Assembly (NCBI GenBank): GCA_041686195.1
Contig: JAWLEI010000104.1
Span: forward strand, 1 to 10,396
Reading direction: 5' to 3'
From: Desulfovermiculus sp041686195
GTDB lineage: Bacteria > Desulfobacterota > Desulfovibrionia > Desulfovibrionales > Desulfothermaceae
Length of the DNA: 10,396 bases
Part shown: one piece after another, positions 1-6,109 of the stretch
How positions within the stretch are numbered: position 1 is the stretch's first letter
How the letters are laid out: every line of letters starts with the position of its first letter
The notes under the pieces: generated by a model
Database searches by the model: none
The model's input: the letters and a program-made list of their open reading frames with translations, nothing else
What the model was told of the DNA's origin: nothing
Translations under genes and position numbers: made by a program

Positions 1-14
1 ATGGCTTTCCCTAG

Positions 15-96
15 ATTGCCCGGCACTCACTTGCAGTGTGAATGTTCCAGGTAAGCAAAGAAAGTTATCCTGCAAGTGAGTGCCGGGCCGGGCAAT
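15..96. repeat. Long inverted repeat (hairpin or MITE-like element)
   Basis: Positions 15-36 and 70-96 are inverted copies of each other around a 33-nt centre (37-69). The 22-nt left arm matches the reverse complement of the right arm exactly, except for a 5-nt duplication (ccggg) in the right arm. The outer ends read attgcccggc and, on the other side, gccgggcaat. This end structure resembles the small non-autonomous palindromic repeats common between genes in many bacteria. No transposase is visible. It lies well upstream of the start chosen for the LarA-like gene. Confidence 0.7.
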
Positions 97-130
97 GACG
101 GAGAAGGACATCCCAAAGTTTCATCACTGA

Positions 131-203
131 TCAATCCGGCACATTCTCTTTTTTGGGCGCTTTGCCCCAAAAACATTTCAGATTTGCCGGGGGCAAAGCT
201 GAA
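131..203 (+). repeat. Two-hairpin intergenic repeat, copy 1
   Basis: The element opens with tcaatccggca, then a T/A-flanked hairpin (tttttgggc at about 150-158 against gccccaaaaa at 164-173). A second hairpin follows: ttcagatttgcc (177-188), loop ggg, ggcaaagctgaa (192-203), with one mismatch in a 12-bp stem. Positions 168-200 match 10258-10290 with one difference. A diverged copy lies on the minus strand at 8568-8633. The element ends 22 nt before the ATG of the LarA-like gene, so it would lie in that gene's 5' leader. Confidence 0.75.
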
Positions 204-225
204 CACATACCCTTCAAGAATCGCT

Positions 226-1476
226 ATGTCCATATCCAGATTCCCCAGCCTGGCCTGGATCGAGCAGCGCTTTGATCCGGCCTGTATAGCAGACGTTCGG
301 GCCGAAGTGAATCGGCAATTTGAGTCCCTCGATCTCTCCGGCCGGTTTGAGCCCGGACAGAGTGTGGCCATTACCGCCGGCAGCAGGGGCATTGAGCGCA
401 TAGATCAGATCCTGGCCGCGTTGTGCCAGAAGCTCATCTCCCTGGGACTTAAGCCCTTTATCGTCCCGGCCATGGGCAGTCATGGTGGAGCTACTGCCCA
501 AGGGCAGACCCAGGTTCTGGATTCTTATGGAATCACCGAGCAGGCCATGGGCGCTCCCATTCAGGCTGGAATGGGTGTTGACCTCTTAGGGCATACAGAA
601 CTGGATACGCCGGTATACATTGATCGTTTGGCTCATGCCGCAGATCATATCCTGGTCGTCAACCGGATCAAGGCCCACACCAAGTTCAAGGCAGACAGAG
701 AAAGTGGACTGATGAAGATGCTGGCCATTGGCTTGGGCAAGCACACTGGTGCCAGCTGCCTGCATGCCCTGGCCCCCATCCACTCCATGAGCCGGATCAT
801 TGAACATACAGCCAGATACATACTGGCCCATGCCCCGATCCTGATGGGCCTGGGCATGGTGGAGAACGCCTTTGGTCAATGCACCCGGATCCAGGCCATG
901 CTCCCTGAAGATGTGGAAACCGAAGAAAAAAAACTGCTGATCCAGGCCAAGGAGCTCTCAGCCAAGATCCCCTTTCCCGAGCTCGACCTGCTCATTGTGG
1001 ACCGGATAGGCAAAGATATCAGTGGAACAGGCATGGACACCAATGTCACCGGCCGCAACCGGGACATCCTGGGAGACTTTACCTCCAGGCCACAGGTAAA
1101 GCGGGTCCTGGTCCGGGACCTGACCCCTGCCACCCATGGAAACGCCCTGGGCCTCGGCCTGGCCGACTTTTGCACCGCTCGGGCTGTACAAGCCATGGAC
1201 CGGATGAAAACCTATGCCAACGCCATGACCGCAGTCAGCCCGGAAAAAGCAGCCATTCCCATGCATTTTGATACCGACCGGGAAACCATCCAGGCCGCCC
1301 TTGACTCCTTAGGCCACTGGGATCCGGAAACCGTCCGCGTGGTCCGCATCCAGGATACCCTCCACCTGACCCGCATCCAGATCTCCCCGGCCTTAGTAGC
1401 TGAACTTCCTGCCCACTGCTCGATACAGGGCCAGGCCCAGGAAATGCAATTTGATGAAAAAGGAAACTTGGTGTGA
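226..1476 (+). CDS. LarA-like protein (DUF2088/lactate racemase superfamily)
   Basis: This 416-residue protein resembles the N-terminal domain family of the nickel-dependent lactate racemase LarA (DUF2088). Visible motifs are GSHGG at residues 84-88, an RIKAHTKFK stretch at 147-155 and GLMKMLAIGLGK at 161-172. By analogy with LarA, His86, His151 and Lys164 could be the histidine and lysine positions that hold the nickel-pincer cofactor; this is inference. No signal peptide or membrane segment is seen, so it is probably cytoplasmic. The frame is open back to a GTG at 76, but that start lies inside an inverted repeat and would translate the repeat at 131-203. The ATG at 226 begins the conserved-looking part, although its Shine-Dalgarno is weak. 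No larB, larC or larE cofactor-synthesis gene is in the window. The substrate is unknown; it may be a 2-hydroxyacid other than lactate. Confidence 0.8.
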   Translation: MSISRFPSLAWIEQRFDPACIADVRAEVNRQFESLDLSGRFEPGQSVAITAGSRGIERIDQILAALCQKLISLGLKPFIVPAMGSHGGATAQGQTQVLDSYGITEQAMGAPIQAGMGVDLLGHTELDTPVYIDRLAHAADHILVVNRIKAHTKFKADRESGLMKMLAIGLGKHTGASCLHALAPIHSMSRIIEHTARYILAHAPILMGLGMVENAFGQCTRIQAMLPEDVETEEKKLLIQAKELSAKIPFPELDLLIVDRIGKDISGTGMDTNVTGRNRDILGDFTSRPQVKRVLVRDLTPATHGNALGLGLADFCTARAVQAMDRMKTYANAMTAVSPEKAAIPMHFDTDRETIQAALDSLGHWDPETVRVVRIQDTLHLTRIQISPALVAELPAHCSIQGQAQEMQFDEKGNLV

Positions 1477-1521
1477 AGCTGGAGTTTAGCTTACCTTGGA
1501 GCAATCTGGTGGAGAGATGGA

Positions 1522-1944
1522 ATGAATAAAACCGATATCAGATGGATACAACGATTCGAAAACTTTTGCAAAGCCTTTGCTCAATTATCCAAGTTTATTG
1601 AAAAGAAAGAACTCTCCGAACTGGAAGAACAAGGGTTGATTCAGGCCTTTGAGTATACCTATGAACTGGCCTGGAATACGATAAAAGATTTTTACGAACA
1701 TCAGGGAGAGGCTGGCATTCAGGGCAGCAGGGATGCCATCCGATTGGCCTTTCGCCGCCAGCTCATCGAGAATGGAGATGTTTGGATGCGAATGATTCAA
1801 AGCAGGGCACTTACTTCCCATACCTATAATGAAGACACGGCCCGGAAAATCGCCTCAGAAATATTGAACGAATATTATGCCCAGTTTGTCCAGCTGAAAC
1901 ACAAGCTTGAGGCTTTAAAAGATAAAGACGATGGTAAGTTATAA
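1522..1944 (+). CDS. HEPN-type toxin candidate (HI0074 / nucleotidyltransferase substrate-binding family)
   Basis: A 140-residue, mostly alpha-helical protein of the HI0074 family (nucleotidyltransferase substrate-binding protein), part of the HEPN superfamily. The helix containing EYTYELAWNTIKDF (44-57) and the C-terminal SHTYNE segment (99-104) are typical of the family. The segment R95-A-L-T-S-H100-T-Y102 fits the RX4HXY motif of HepT toxins, where Arg and His form the RNase site and Tyr is the residue AMPylated by the partner antitoxin. The next gene, 39 nt downstream, is the matching minimal nucleotidyltransferase. A ggagag sequence lies just before the ATG. The gene is visibly richer in A and T than the LarA-like gene, which fits horizontal acquisition. 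RNase activity is inferred from the motif, not shown. Confidence 0.8.
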   Translation: MNKTDIRWIQRFENFCKAFAQLSKFIEKKELSELEEQGLIQAFEYTYELAWNTIKDFYEHQGEAGIQGSRDAIRLAFRRQLIENGDVWMRMIQSRALTSHTYNEDTARKIASEILNEYYAQFVQLKHKLEALKDKDDGKL

Positions 1945-1983
1945 AGGCATGCATATCAGCCTGCTGCACTCACAAGGTTTTCT

Positions 1984-2316
1984 ATGAGATTCGGCTTGGA
2001 TGAAAGGACCGTGCATAAACTGCAATCAGTCTTTGCCAAACACCACGAAGTGGAAGAAGTGATCATTTATGGTTCAAGGGCTATGGGAACTCATAAACCC
2101 GGATCTGATATTGACCTTGCAGTGAAGGGAGCACATGTATCTTTCCCGTTGCTCCAGACCCTCAGTCAGGAAATCGACGATCTTTTCCTGCCTCACACTG
2201 TGGATCTTTCAATGTATGATCAGATCACGCATCACAACCTTTTAGATCATATTGCCAGAGTCGGCCAGGTATTCTACCAGCGAAAAACTGCAGCAGCAGA
2301 CAATGTCCATGAATGA
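1984..2316 (+). CDS. Minimal nucleotidyltransferase, MntA-type antitoxin candidate
   Basis: A 110-residue protein of the minimal nucleotidyltransferase fold. It has the signature GSX10DXD: Gly30-Ser31, then ten residues, then Asp42-Ile-Asp44, within IIYGSRAMG and GSDIDLAVKG. Asp74 in HTVDLSMYD is a good candidate for the third catalytic carboxylate. In HepT-MntA systems this enzyme adds AMP to the tyrosine of the HEPN toxin and so switches off its RNase. The gene follows the HEPN gene in the same direction and is probably co-transcribed. It ends 38 nt from the convergent ferritin-like gene, and no clear terminator is seen in that gap. The alternative is the older non-toxin reading of HI0073/HI0074 as a two-part nucleotidyltransferase of unknown substrate. 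Confidence 0.83.
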   Translation: MRFGLDERTVHKLQSVFAKHHEVEEVIIYGSRAMGTHKPGSDIDLAVKGAHVSFPLLQTLSQEIDDLFLPHTVDLSMYDQITHHNLLDHIARVGQVFYQRKTAAADNVHE

Positions 2317-2354
2317 TTTTTTTCTCAGCCCTGCCCAGAAGCCCGGAAATCATT

Positions 2355-2831
2355 TCAAGCCGGCATCATCTGCTTCAGCCTGGTCAGATGCTTCCGCTCT
2401 TCCTCTATACAGCGGTCGATATATTGCTTTTCCCCTTCCGGCACAAAATCCCTCATTTCCTTAAAGAACAAAAGCGAATCCCGCTCAAAGTTCATGGCCA
2501 GCTTCAAGGCCTCCTGCTCGTTTTTCACCTGATCCAAAAGAAACTCTCCCCAGCCACAGGAAAAGAGCATGTGGGAGTTTATCAGGGCGTCAAAGTAGGC
2601 ATTGTATTCCTCCTGATCTGAGTAGGCCGGAACCTCCACCGGCTCCAAACGGTCCAGGATGGACTGAAAGATCTTTTGATGTTCAACCTCTTCCCGGGCC
2701 AAGTCCAGAAACAGGTCCTTGATCGTATCATTTTGCATTCGGCCGGCCAGACACTCATAAAAGTCCTTGCCCTTTTTCTCCGCTTCCACAGCAGCCCGAA
2801 CTATATCGTTGGCCTTGAATATTCCGGCCAT
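2355..2831 (-). CDS. Stand-alone ferritin-like diiron protein (rubrerythrin family, no rubredoxin domain)
   Basis: A 158-residue four-helix protein of the rubrerythrin / ferritin-like superfamily. Candidate diiron ligands are visible in four helices: Glu18 in AEKKGKDFY, Glu48 with His51 in EEVEH, Glu116 in NFERDSLLFF and Glu145 with His148 in EERKH. It has no C-terminal rubredoxin-type Cys4 domain, so it is shorter than classical rubrerythrin and would need another electron donor. Such proteins in anaerobes are linked to peroxide detoxification or iron handling; which applies here cannot be told. The frame extends ten codons further upstream, but the ATG at 2831 follows a run of G ending in GGAG four bases before it and was chosen. 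It lies downstream of flxA on the same strand, but a terminator-like palindrome separates them, so it is probably its own transcript. Confidence 0.85.
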   Translation of the reverse strand: MAGIFKANDIVRAAVEAEKKGKDFYECLAGRMQNDTIKDLFLDLAREEVEHQKIFQSILDRLEPVEVPAYSDQEEYNAYFDALINSHMLFSCGWGEFLLDQVKNEQEALKLAMNFERDSLLFFKEMRDFVPEGEKQYIDRCIEEERKHLTRLKQMMPA

Positions 2832-2894
2832 AGCGCTCCCCCCTTCTTTACCGAGACACATTTAAACATTATCACAAGTATATAGAGCCAGCAT

Positions 2895-2912
2895 ACTCGT
2901 ATGAAACAAGAA
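2895..2912. repeat. 18-nt exact repeat, copy 1
   Basis: The sequence actcgtatgaaacaagaa occurs here and again at 5981-5998 in the flxD-flxC spacer, both times on the plus strand. A shorter match (gctcgtatg) follows the two-hairpin element at about 10288-10296, which suggests that these are edges of a larger family of intergenic repeats. This copy lies upstream of the ferritin-like gene. The rest of the 2832-3027 spacer shows only a weak imperfect hairpin around 2936-2960 and no gene. Confidence 0.65.
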
Positions 2913-3027
2913 ATAACAAGAGGGCAGCCACCCAGTGAAATCATGCTCTGCATGTCACTTCGTGAACTTCACCAGGCAGGCTCAGGACTGCCCCTGCTCT
3001 GAGAACCCGGGTCATATATCCCTCATT

Positions 3028-3068
3028 AAAATTTTTCTGCTTTGTCTCAGACAAAGCAGAAAAATTTT
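3028..3068. terminator. Palindromic terminator after flxA, possibly bidirectional
   Basis: Two 20-nt arms (3028-3047 and 3049-3068) are perfect inverted copies around a single central C. The core stem is ctgctttgtct paired with agacaaagcag, and A/T tracts flank both sides. It begins at the TAA stop codon of flxA (3067-3069), overlapping it by two bases, exactly where the operon should end. The symmetry would allow action in both directions. It is less GC-rich than a classical intrinsic terminator, and part of each T tract could pair in the stem. Confidence 0.68.
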
Positions 3069-3891
3069 ACAGCTCCGAAGGCAAAGCCTGCAGCTGGGCA
3101 TAGGTGAAAACCGGGCCGTCCACGCATACATAATGGGTCCCGATGTTGCATCGCCCGCACAAACCAACTCCGCACTTCATCCGCTTTTCCAGCGTGGTAA
3201 TGATTTGTTCGTCCTCAAAGCCCAGGTCCTTAAGTCCCTTGAGCACAAACTTGATCATTATCGGCGGACCGCAGGTAATGGCCACCTTATTCTTTGGACT
3301 GGGCGCTTCTTCGGTCAGAATCGAAGGCACAAAGCCAACCCGGCCGTCCCAATCCGGAAACTCATTGTCCACAGTCAGCACCAGGTTGGCTCCCTGTGAG
3401 CGCCACATGTCGAATTCATAGGTATAACACAGGTCCTGGGGGGACCTGGCTCCGTAGATCACTGTAATGTCTCCGAATTCATCCCGGCGGTCCAGGACGG
3501 TCAGCAGCAGGGTGCGCAGAGGAGCCATGCCGATGCCCCCGCCGACAATAAGGATATCCTTTCCGTGCATGGATTCTACGGGAAAGGCATTGCCCAGAGG
3601 GGCCCGTACCCCGATCTGGTCCCCCTCCTGCAGGGAATGCAGCCTGGTGGTCACTTCGCCCACCTCCATGACGCTGAATTGCAGATATTCTTTGCGCGTG
3701 GGCGGGGAGTTGATGACAAAGGTGGATTCACCAACTCCAAACACAGAGAGCTGCCCTACCTGTCCGGGCGAAAAATCGAACTCCTGCATCCTGGCTTCAT
3801 TGTTGAGTACCACTCGGAAGGTCTTAATATTATGAGTTTCCTGGATAATTTCATTGATCGTTGCCACATCAGGCAGATACGGATTGTTCAT
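3067..3891 (-). CDS. flxA: FlxA: FAD/NAD(P)-binding oxidoreductase subunit with [2Fe-2S] site
   Basis: A 274-residue member of the ferredoxin-NADP reductase / hydrogenase-sulfur reductase gamma-subunit family, and the predicted NAD(P)H entry point of the Flx-Hdr complex. The N-terminal beta-barrel has the flavin-contact segment STFVINSPP (56-64). The nucleotide-binding domain has GGGIGMAPLR (117-126) and CGPP (207-210). The C-terminus has Cys240, Cys245, Cys248 and Cys256, in the spacing of the [2Fe-2S] site of PyrK-like proteins. The start is the ATG at 3891, seven bases after AAGGAG; a GTG two codons earlier is less likely. It overlaps the end of flxB by 23 nt and is the last gene of the operon. 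No membrane segment is seen, so it is cytoplasmic. The family call is firm; whether NADH or NADPH is used cannot be read from the sequence. Confidence 0.9.
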   Translation of the reverse strand: MNNPYLPDVATINEIIQETHNIKTFRVVLNNEARMQEFDFSPGQVGQLSVFGVGESTFVINSPPTRKEYLQFSVMEVGEVTTRLHSLQEGDQIGVRAPLGNAFPVESMHGKDILIVGGGIGMAPLRTLLLTVLDRRDEFGDITVIYGARSPQDLCYTYEFDMWRSQGANLVLTVDNEFPDWDGRVGFVPSILTEEAPSPKNKVAITCGPPIMIKFVLKGLKDLGFEDEQIITTLEKRMKCGVGLCGRCNIGTHYVCVDGPVFTYAQLQALPSEL

Positions 3892-4936
3892 CAGCACTCT
3901 CCTTGGCGCGCAGGATAATTTCCCGGATATCCACTGCCACAGGGCAATGCTGAATGCACCGGCCGCAGCCGCAGCAAGCGAAGAGACCCTCGTGCAGTTC
4001 CGGATAATAGCTAAACTTGTGTCCCACTCTGTTCCGTAAACGATGGGCCTTGGTCATCCGCGGATTATGTCCGCTTCCTTCTAGAGTGAACAGGTAGGAC
4101 ATACAGTTGTCCCAGGTCCGTATCCGCTTTCCGGTCAGTCCAGAGGCCTCATCTGTAATATTAAAGCAGTAGCAGGTGGGGCACAGGTAGGTGCAGGCAC
4201 CACAGCTGATGCACTTGGCTGAAACGTCGTTCCAAAAGTCCAGGTTGTCGAAAAGCTGGAGCAGACGGGCTGGAACAGTGGAAATATCCGGAGCTTCGCC
4301 CAGCTCTTTGCCCACCCGGGCCTGAATTGACCTGGCTTCTTCTTCCTGTTTGGAGGTCGCCTCGCGGCCCGGGGCCTGGTCCAGGAGCTCCTGACCCCGC
4401 TTGGTTATCGACTCGGCTACATAACCACCGTCCACAGGGTATAAAACAATGTCTGAACCTTCAGGGTCTGCTGGATGGCTGCCTACCCAGTGGCAAAAAC
4501 AGGTGTTCTCTGCTGTGTCGCAGGCCAGGGTAATAAAGGCTGTATTCTCCCGCCTGGCCTTGTAATAGGGATCGGTTATTTTATCGGTGTCAAAGACCCG
4601 ATCATAGATCACAAAGCCTCTGGCCCCGCAGGGACGGCATCCAAAAACCACGGCCTGATCCTGAGGCAGGGTTTCCTTGATCTCAAGGGATTGGGTTTCC
4701 GGATGCTCAGGATCCTTGCTGTATCGGTACTTCAGCAGTGTCTCGGTCTGAGGGAAGACCGCCTGCTTGGGTGGGGCTGTGGCCTTGTGCTCCAAGACCA
4801 ATTCATTCTGAGGCTCAAAGGGCACAAATGAAACAGCATTGTCCACCCTGGCCGGAGCCAGGACGCGGGATCCAGCACTCATGTCCTTAAGCCACTTGGC
4901 GATATCCTCGTGTGTGAGATAGGTCTTTGCCGCCAT
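3869..4936 (-). CDS. flxB: FlxB: iron-sulfur subunit with two [4Fe-4S] motifs (sulfhydrogenase beta-like)
   Basis: A 355-residue protein resembling the beta subunit of hydrogenase/sulfur reductase. The C-terminal half carries two [4Fe-4S] motifs: Cys242, 245, 248 and 252, followed by Pro, and Cys321, 324, 327 and 331, followed by Pro. Further cysteines at 100, 103, 139, 146 and 148 in the N-terminal half may bind another cluster. Its role is presumably to pass electrons from FlxA towards FlxC and FlxD in the cytoplasm. The start is the ATG at 4936, which shares its A with the TAA stop of flxC (TAATG), a sign of translational coupling. An ATG two codons earlier (4942) is possible. The letters B and C follow gene order and the Desulfovibrio naming, and the match of each letter is slightly uncertain. 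Confidence 0.86.
   Translation of the reverse strand: MAAKTYLTHEDIAKWLKDMSAGSRVLAPARVDNAVSFVPFEPQNELVLEHKATAPPKQAVFPQTETLLKYRYSKDPEHPETQSLEIKETLPQDQAVVFGCRPCGARGFVIYDRVFDTDKITDPYYKARRENTAFITLACDTAENTCFCHWVGSHPADPEGSDIVLYPVDGGYVAESITKRGQELLDQAPGREATSKQEEEARSIQARVGKELGEAPDISTVPARLLQLFDNLDFWNDVSAKCISCGACTYLCPTCYCFNITDEASGLTGKRIRTWDNCMSYLFTLEGSGHNPRMTKAHRLRNRVGHKFSYYPELHEGLFACCGCGRCIQHCPVAVDIREIILRAKESADEQSVSA
3899..3904 (-). promoter_or_regulatory. Ribosome binding site of flxA
   Basis: AAGGAG on the minus strand lies inside the end of flxB, seven bases before the ATG at 3891. It favours that ATG over the in-frame GTG at 3897. Confidence 0.75.
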
Positions 4937-5895
4937 TACCATCCTCTCTCGTTGATATTGGCCTCTTCAACCTTGAATGTGAGCAAGGGAGGTACGGCTT
5001 GCGGGTCCACCCCTGCTTCATAGGCAAAGAGTTCCTTGATCTCCCGGTTCAGCTTCTGGCGCAGGCTTAAAATGGGAATGTCCATAGGGCAGGCCCGTTC
5101 GCATTCTCCGCACTCAGTGCATCGCCCAGCCAGATGCATGGCATGGATAAGCTGGAACATCCATTTCTGCCGTACATCCGTTTCCTGAGTCAGCCAATGC
5201 GGATCCCTGGTGTCGGCGATACAGTGGTCGCGGCATACGCACATGGGGCAGGCATTGCGGCAGGCATAGCATCGGATGCAGCGGTCTAAATGATACTGCC
5301 AGTAATCAAACCGCTCCTCCAGGCTCATGTCTTCCAGTCGTTCCAGATTGGCAGATTCCCCCTGGCCGCAGGCAGATGCATCTTCCGGCTGGCCGAAGCA
5401 GTGATCGCAGAGAACTGGGGAGGAATATGGATTGGTCCGACATTTGGGCAGGAGCACATCTTTTAATTCCAGTCTGTAGTCCTGGTGCGGCGTCTTGACC
5501 TGTATTTGCCCCTGTTCAAATAAGACCTCTTTCACGCGGCCCAAGAAACCAATTTCATTCTTGATCTTGGCCAGGTCCACCGCCCCGTCGCAGCTCAGAC
5601 CAAAGATGACCACATTTTCACGCTTGATCAAATTCTCCTGCAGCAGTTCGACAACCGAGCGGCTATCACAGCCCCGAACCAGGACCCCAACCTTTTTCTC
5701 TTTCATCCCTGGAAGATAGGTCGCCAGGTTCTGAACACACAGCGGACTTATGATCAGCTGGTCCACATCCTGTTCAGTGCGCATAAAATGCGGGGTGGCA
5801 TGCAGCGGATCAAATCCCTGCTTCCATCCGATCACACAATCCAGACTGGGGAGCTCTTCTTTTATTTTGGCTTTGATTTCTTCAAGCAAGCTCAC
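4936..5895 (-). CDS. flxC: FlxC: iron-sulfur subunit with C-terminal [4Fe-4S] dicluster domain
   Basis: A 319-residue iron-sulfur protein. The C-terminal part has CIRCYACRNACP with Cys206, 209, 212 and 216, and CTECGECERACP with Cys259, 262, 265 and 269. The N-terminal part (about 1-180) resembles FrhB/coenzyme F420 hydrogenase beta-type domains and holds more cysteines (76, 102, 152, 163, 166, 176) that could bind clusters. It is a predicted electron relay in the Flx module. The start is a GTG at 5895, supported by AGGAGG eight bases upstream. A 215-nt, repeat-filled spacer separates it from the flxD stop codon, unlike the tight flxC-flxB-flxA joins, and a hairpin sits directly before its ribosome binding site. 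Confidence 0.86.
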   Translation of the reverse strand: MSLLEEIKAKIKEELPSLDCVIGWKQGFDPLHATPHFMRTEQDVDQLIISPLCVQNLATYLPGMKEKKVGVLVRGCDSRSVVELLQENLIKRENVVIFGLSCDGAVDLAKIKNEIGFLGRVKEVLFEQGQIQVKTPHQDYRLELKDVLLPKCRTNPYSSPVLCDHCFGQPEDASACGQGESANLERLEDMSLEERFDYWQYHLDRCIRCYACRNACPMCVCRDHCIADTRDPHWLTQETDVRQKWMFQLIHAMHLAGRCTECGECERACPMDIPILSLRQKLNREIKELFAYEAGVDPQAVPPLLTFKVEEANINERGW

Positions 5896-5903
5896 AACGT
5901 ATG

Positions 5904-5909
5904 CCTCCT
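5904..5909 (-). promoter_or_regulatory. Ribosome binding site fixing the GTG start of flxC
   Basis: AGGAGG on the minus strand, eight bases before the GTG at 5895. It is a full consensus site and supports the non-ATG start. It begins one base after the preceding hairpin ends. Confidence 0.8.
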
Positions 5910-5910
5910 A

Positions 5911-5951
5911 TCAATACTTCAGCATGGTTAAAGGCCATGCTGAAATATTGA
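5911..5951 (-). promoter_or_regulatory. Hairpin directly upstream of the flxC ribosome binding site
   Basis: Positions 5911-5927 and 5935-5951 are inverted copies of 17 nt with one mismatch around a 7-nt loop. In the mRNA the stem contains TTCAGCATGG paired with CCATGCTGAA and ends one base before the AGGAGG of flxC. No U-run follows, so it is not a standard terminator. It may stabilise or mark the 5' end of a processed flxCBA message; this is inference. Confidence 0.6.
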
Positions 5952-5980
5952 TATTATCTGTATTTTGTCATCCTACCTCA

Positions 5981-5998
5981 ACTCGTATGAAACAAGAA
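5981..5998. repeat. 18-nt exact repeat, copy 2
   Basis: The same sequence as at 2895-2912, here in the flxD-flxC spacer. Both copies lie in spacers and in the same orientation. Confidence 0.65.
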
Positions 5999-6040
5999 GT
6001 TAGCTTATAAGACACTGGCTTTCACAACCGGGATCGCCAA

Positions 6041-6092
6041 TCACGCGTTTGCGCGTGACTGCCCCAAGAGGGCGAATGATTATTCGCCCCTC
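6041..6092. repeat. Two REP-like hairpins in the flxD-flxC spacer
   Basis: The first hairpin is tcacgcg (6041-6047), loop tttg, cgcgtga (6052-6058), a perfect 7-bp stem. The second is gagggcgaat (6068-6077), loop gatt, attcgccc (6082-6089), with one bulged C at 6090 before tc. A short stem with a 4-nt loop and a single bulge is typical of REP palindromes. The spacer between the flxD stop and flxC also holds the 18-nt repeat and the flxC hairpin, and no gene is seen in it. Confidence 0.55.
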
Positions 6093-6109
6093 CCCCTGAC
6101 CCGCCAGTT

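Noticed and set aside
76..225. GTG start at 76 that would add 50 residues to the LarA-like protein
   Set aside because: It lies inside the right arm of an inverted repeat, has no ribosome binding site, and the added residues would be translated from the two-hairpin repeat.
2866..2879. TTGTGATAAT on the minus strand as a half-site for Rex or a Crp/Fnr-type regulator
   Set aside because: Only one half-site is present; the second inverted half is missing.
2879..2909. Possible promoter of the ferritin-like gene (TTGTTT and TATATA on the minus strand)
   Set aside because: The spacing is 19 nt and the -35 match is weak and lies within the 18-nt repeat; not strong enough to list.
2935..3399. Plus-strand frame of 154 codons across the terminator and the flxA end
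   Set aside because: It runs through the palindrome and opposite the conserved FlxA cysteine region; no recognisable protein features.
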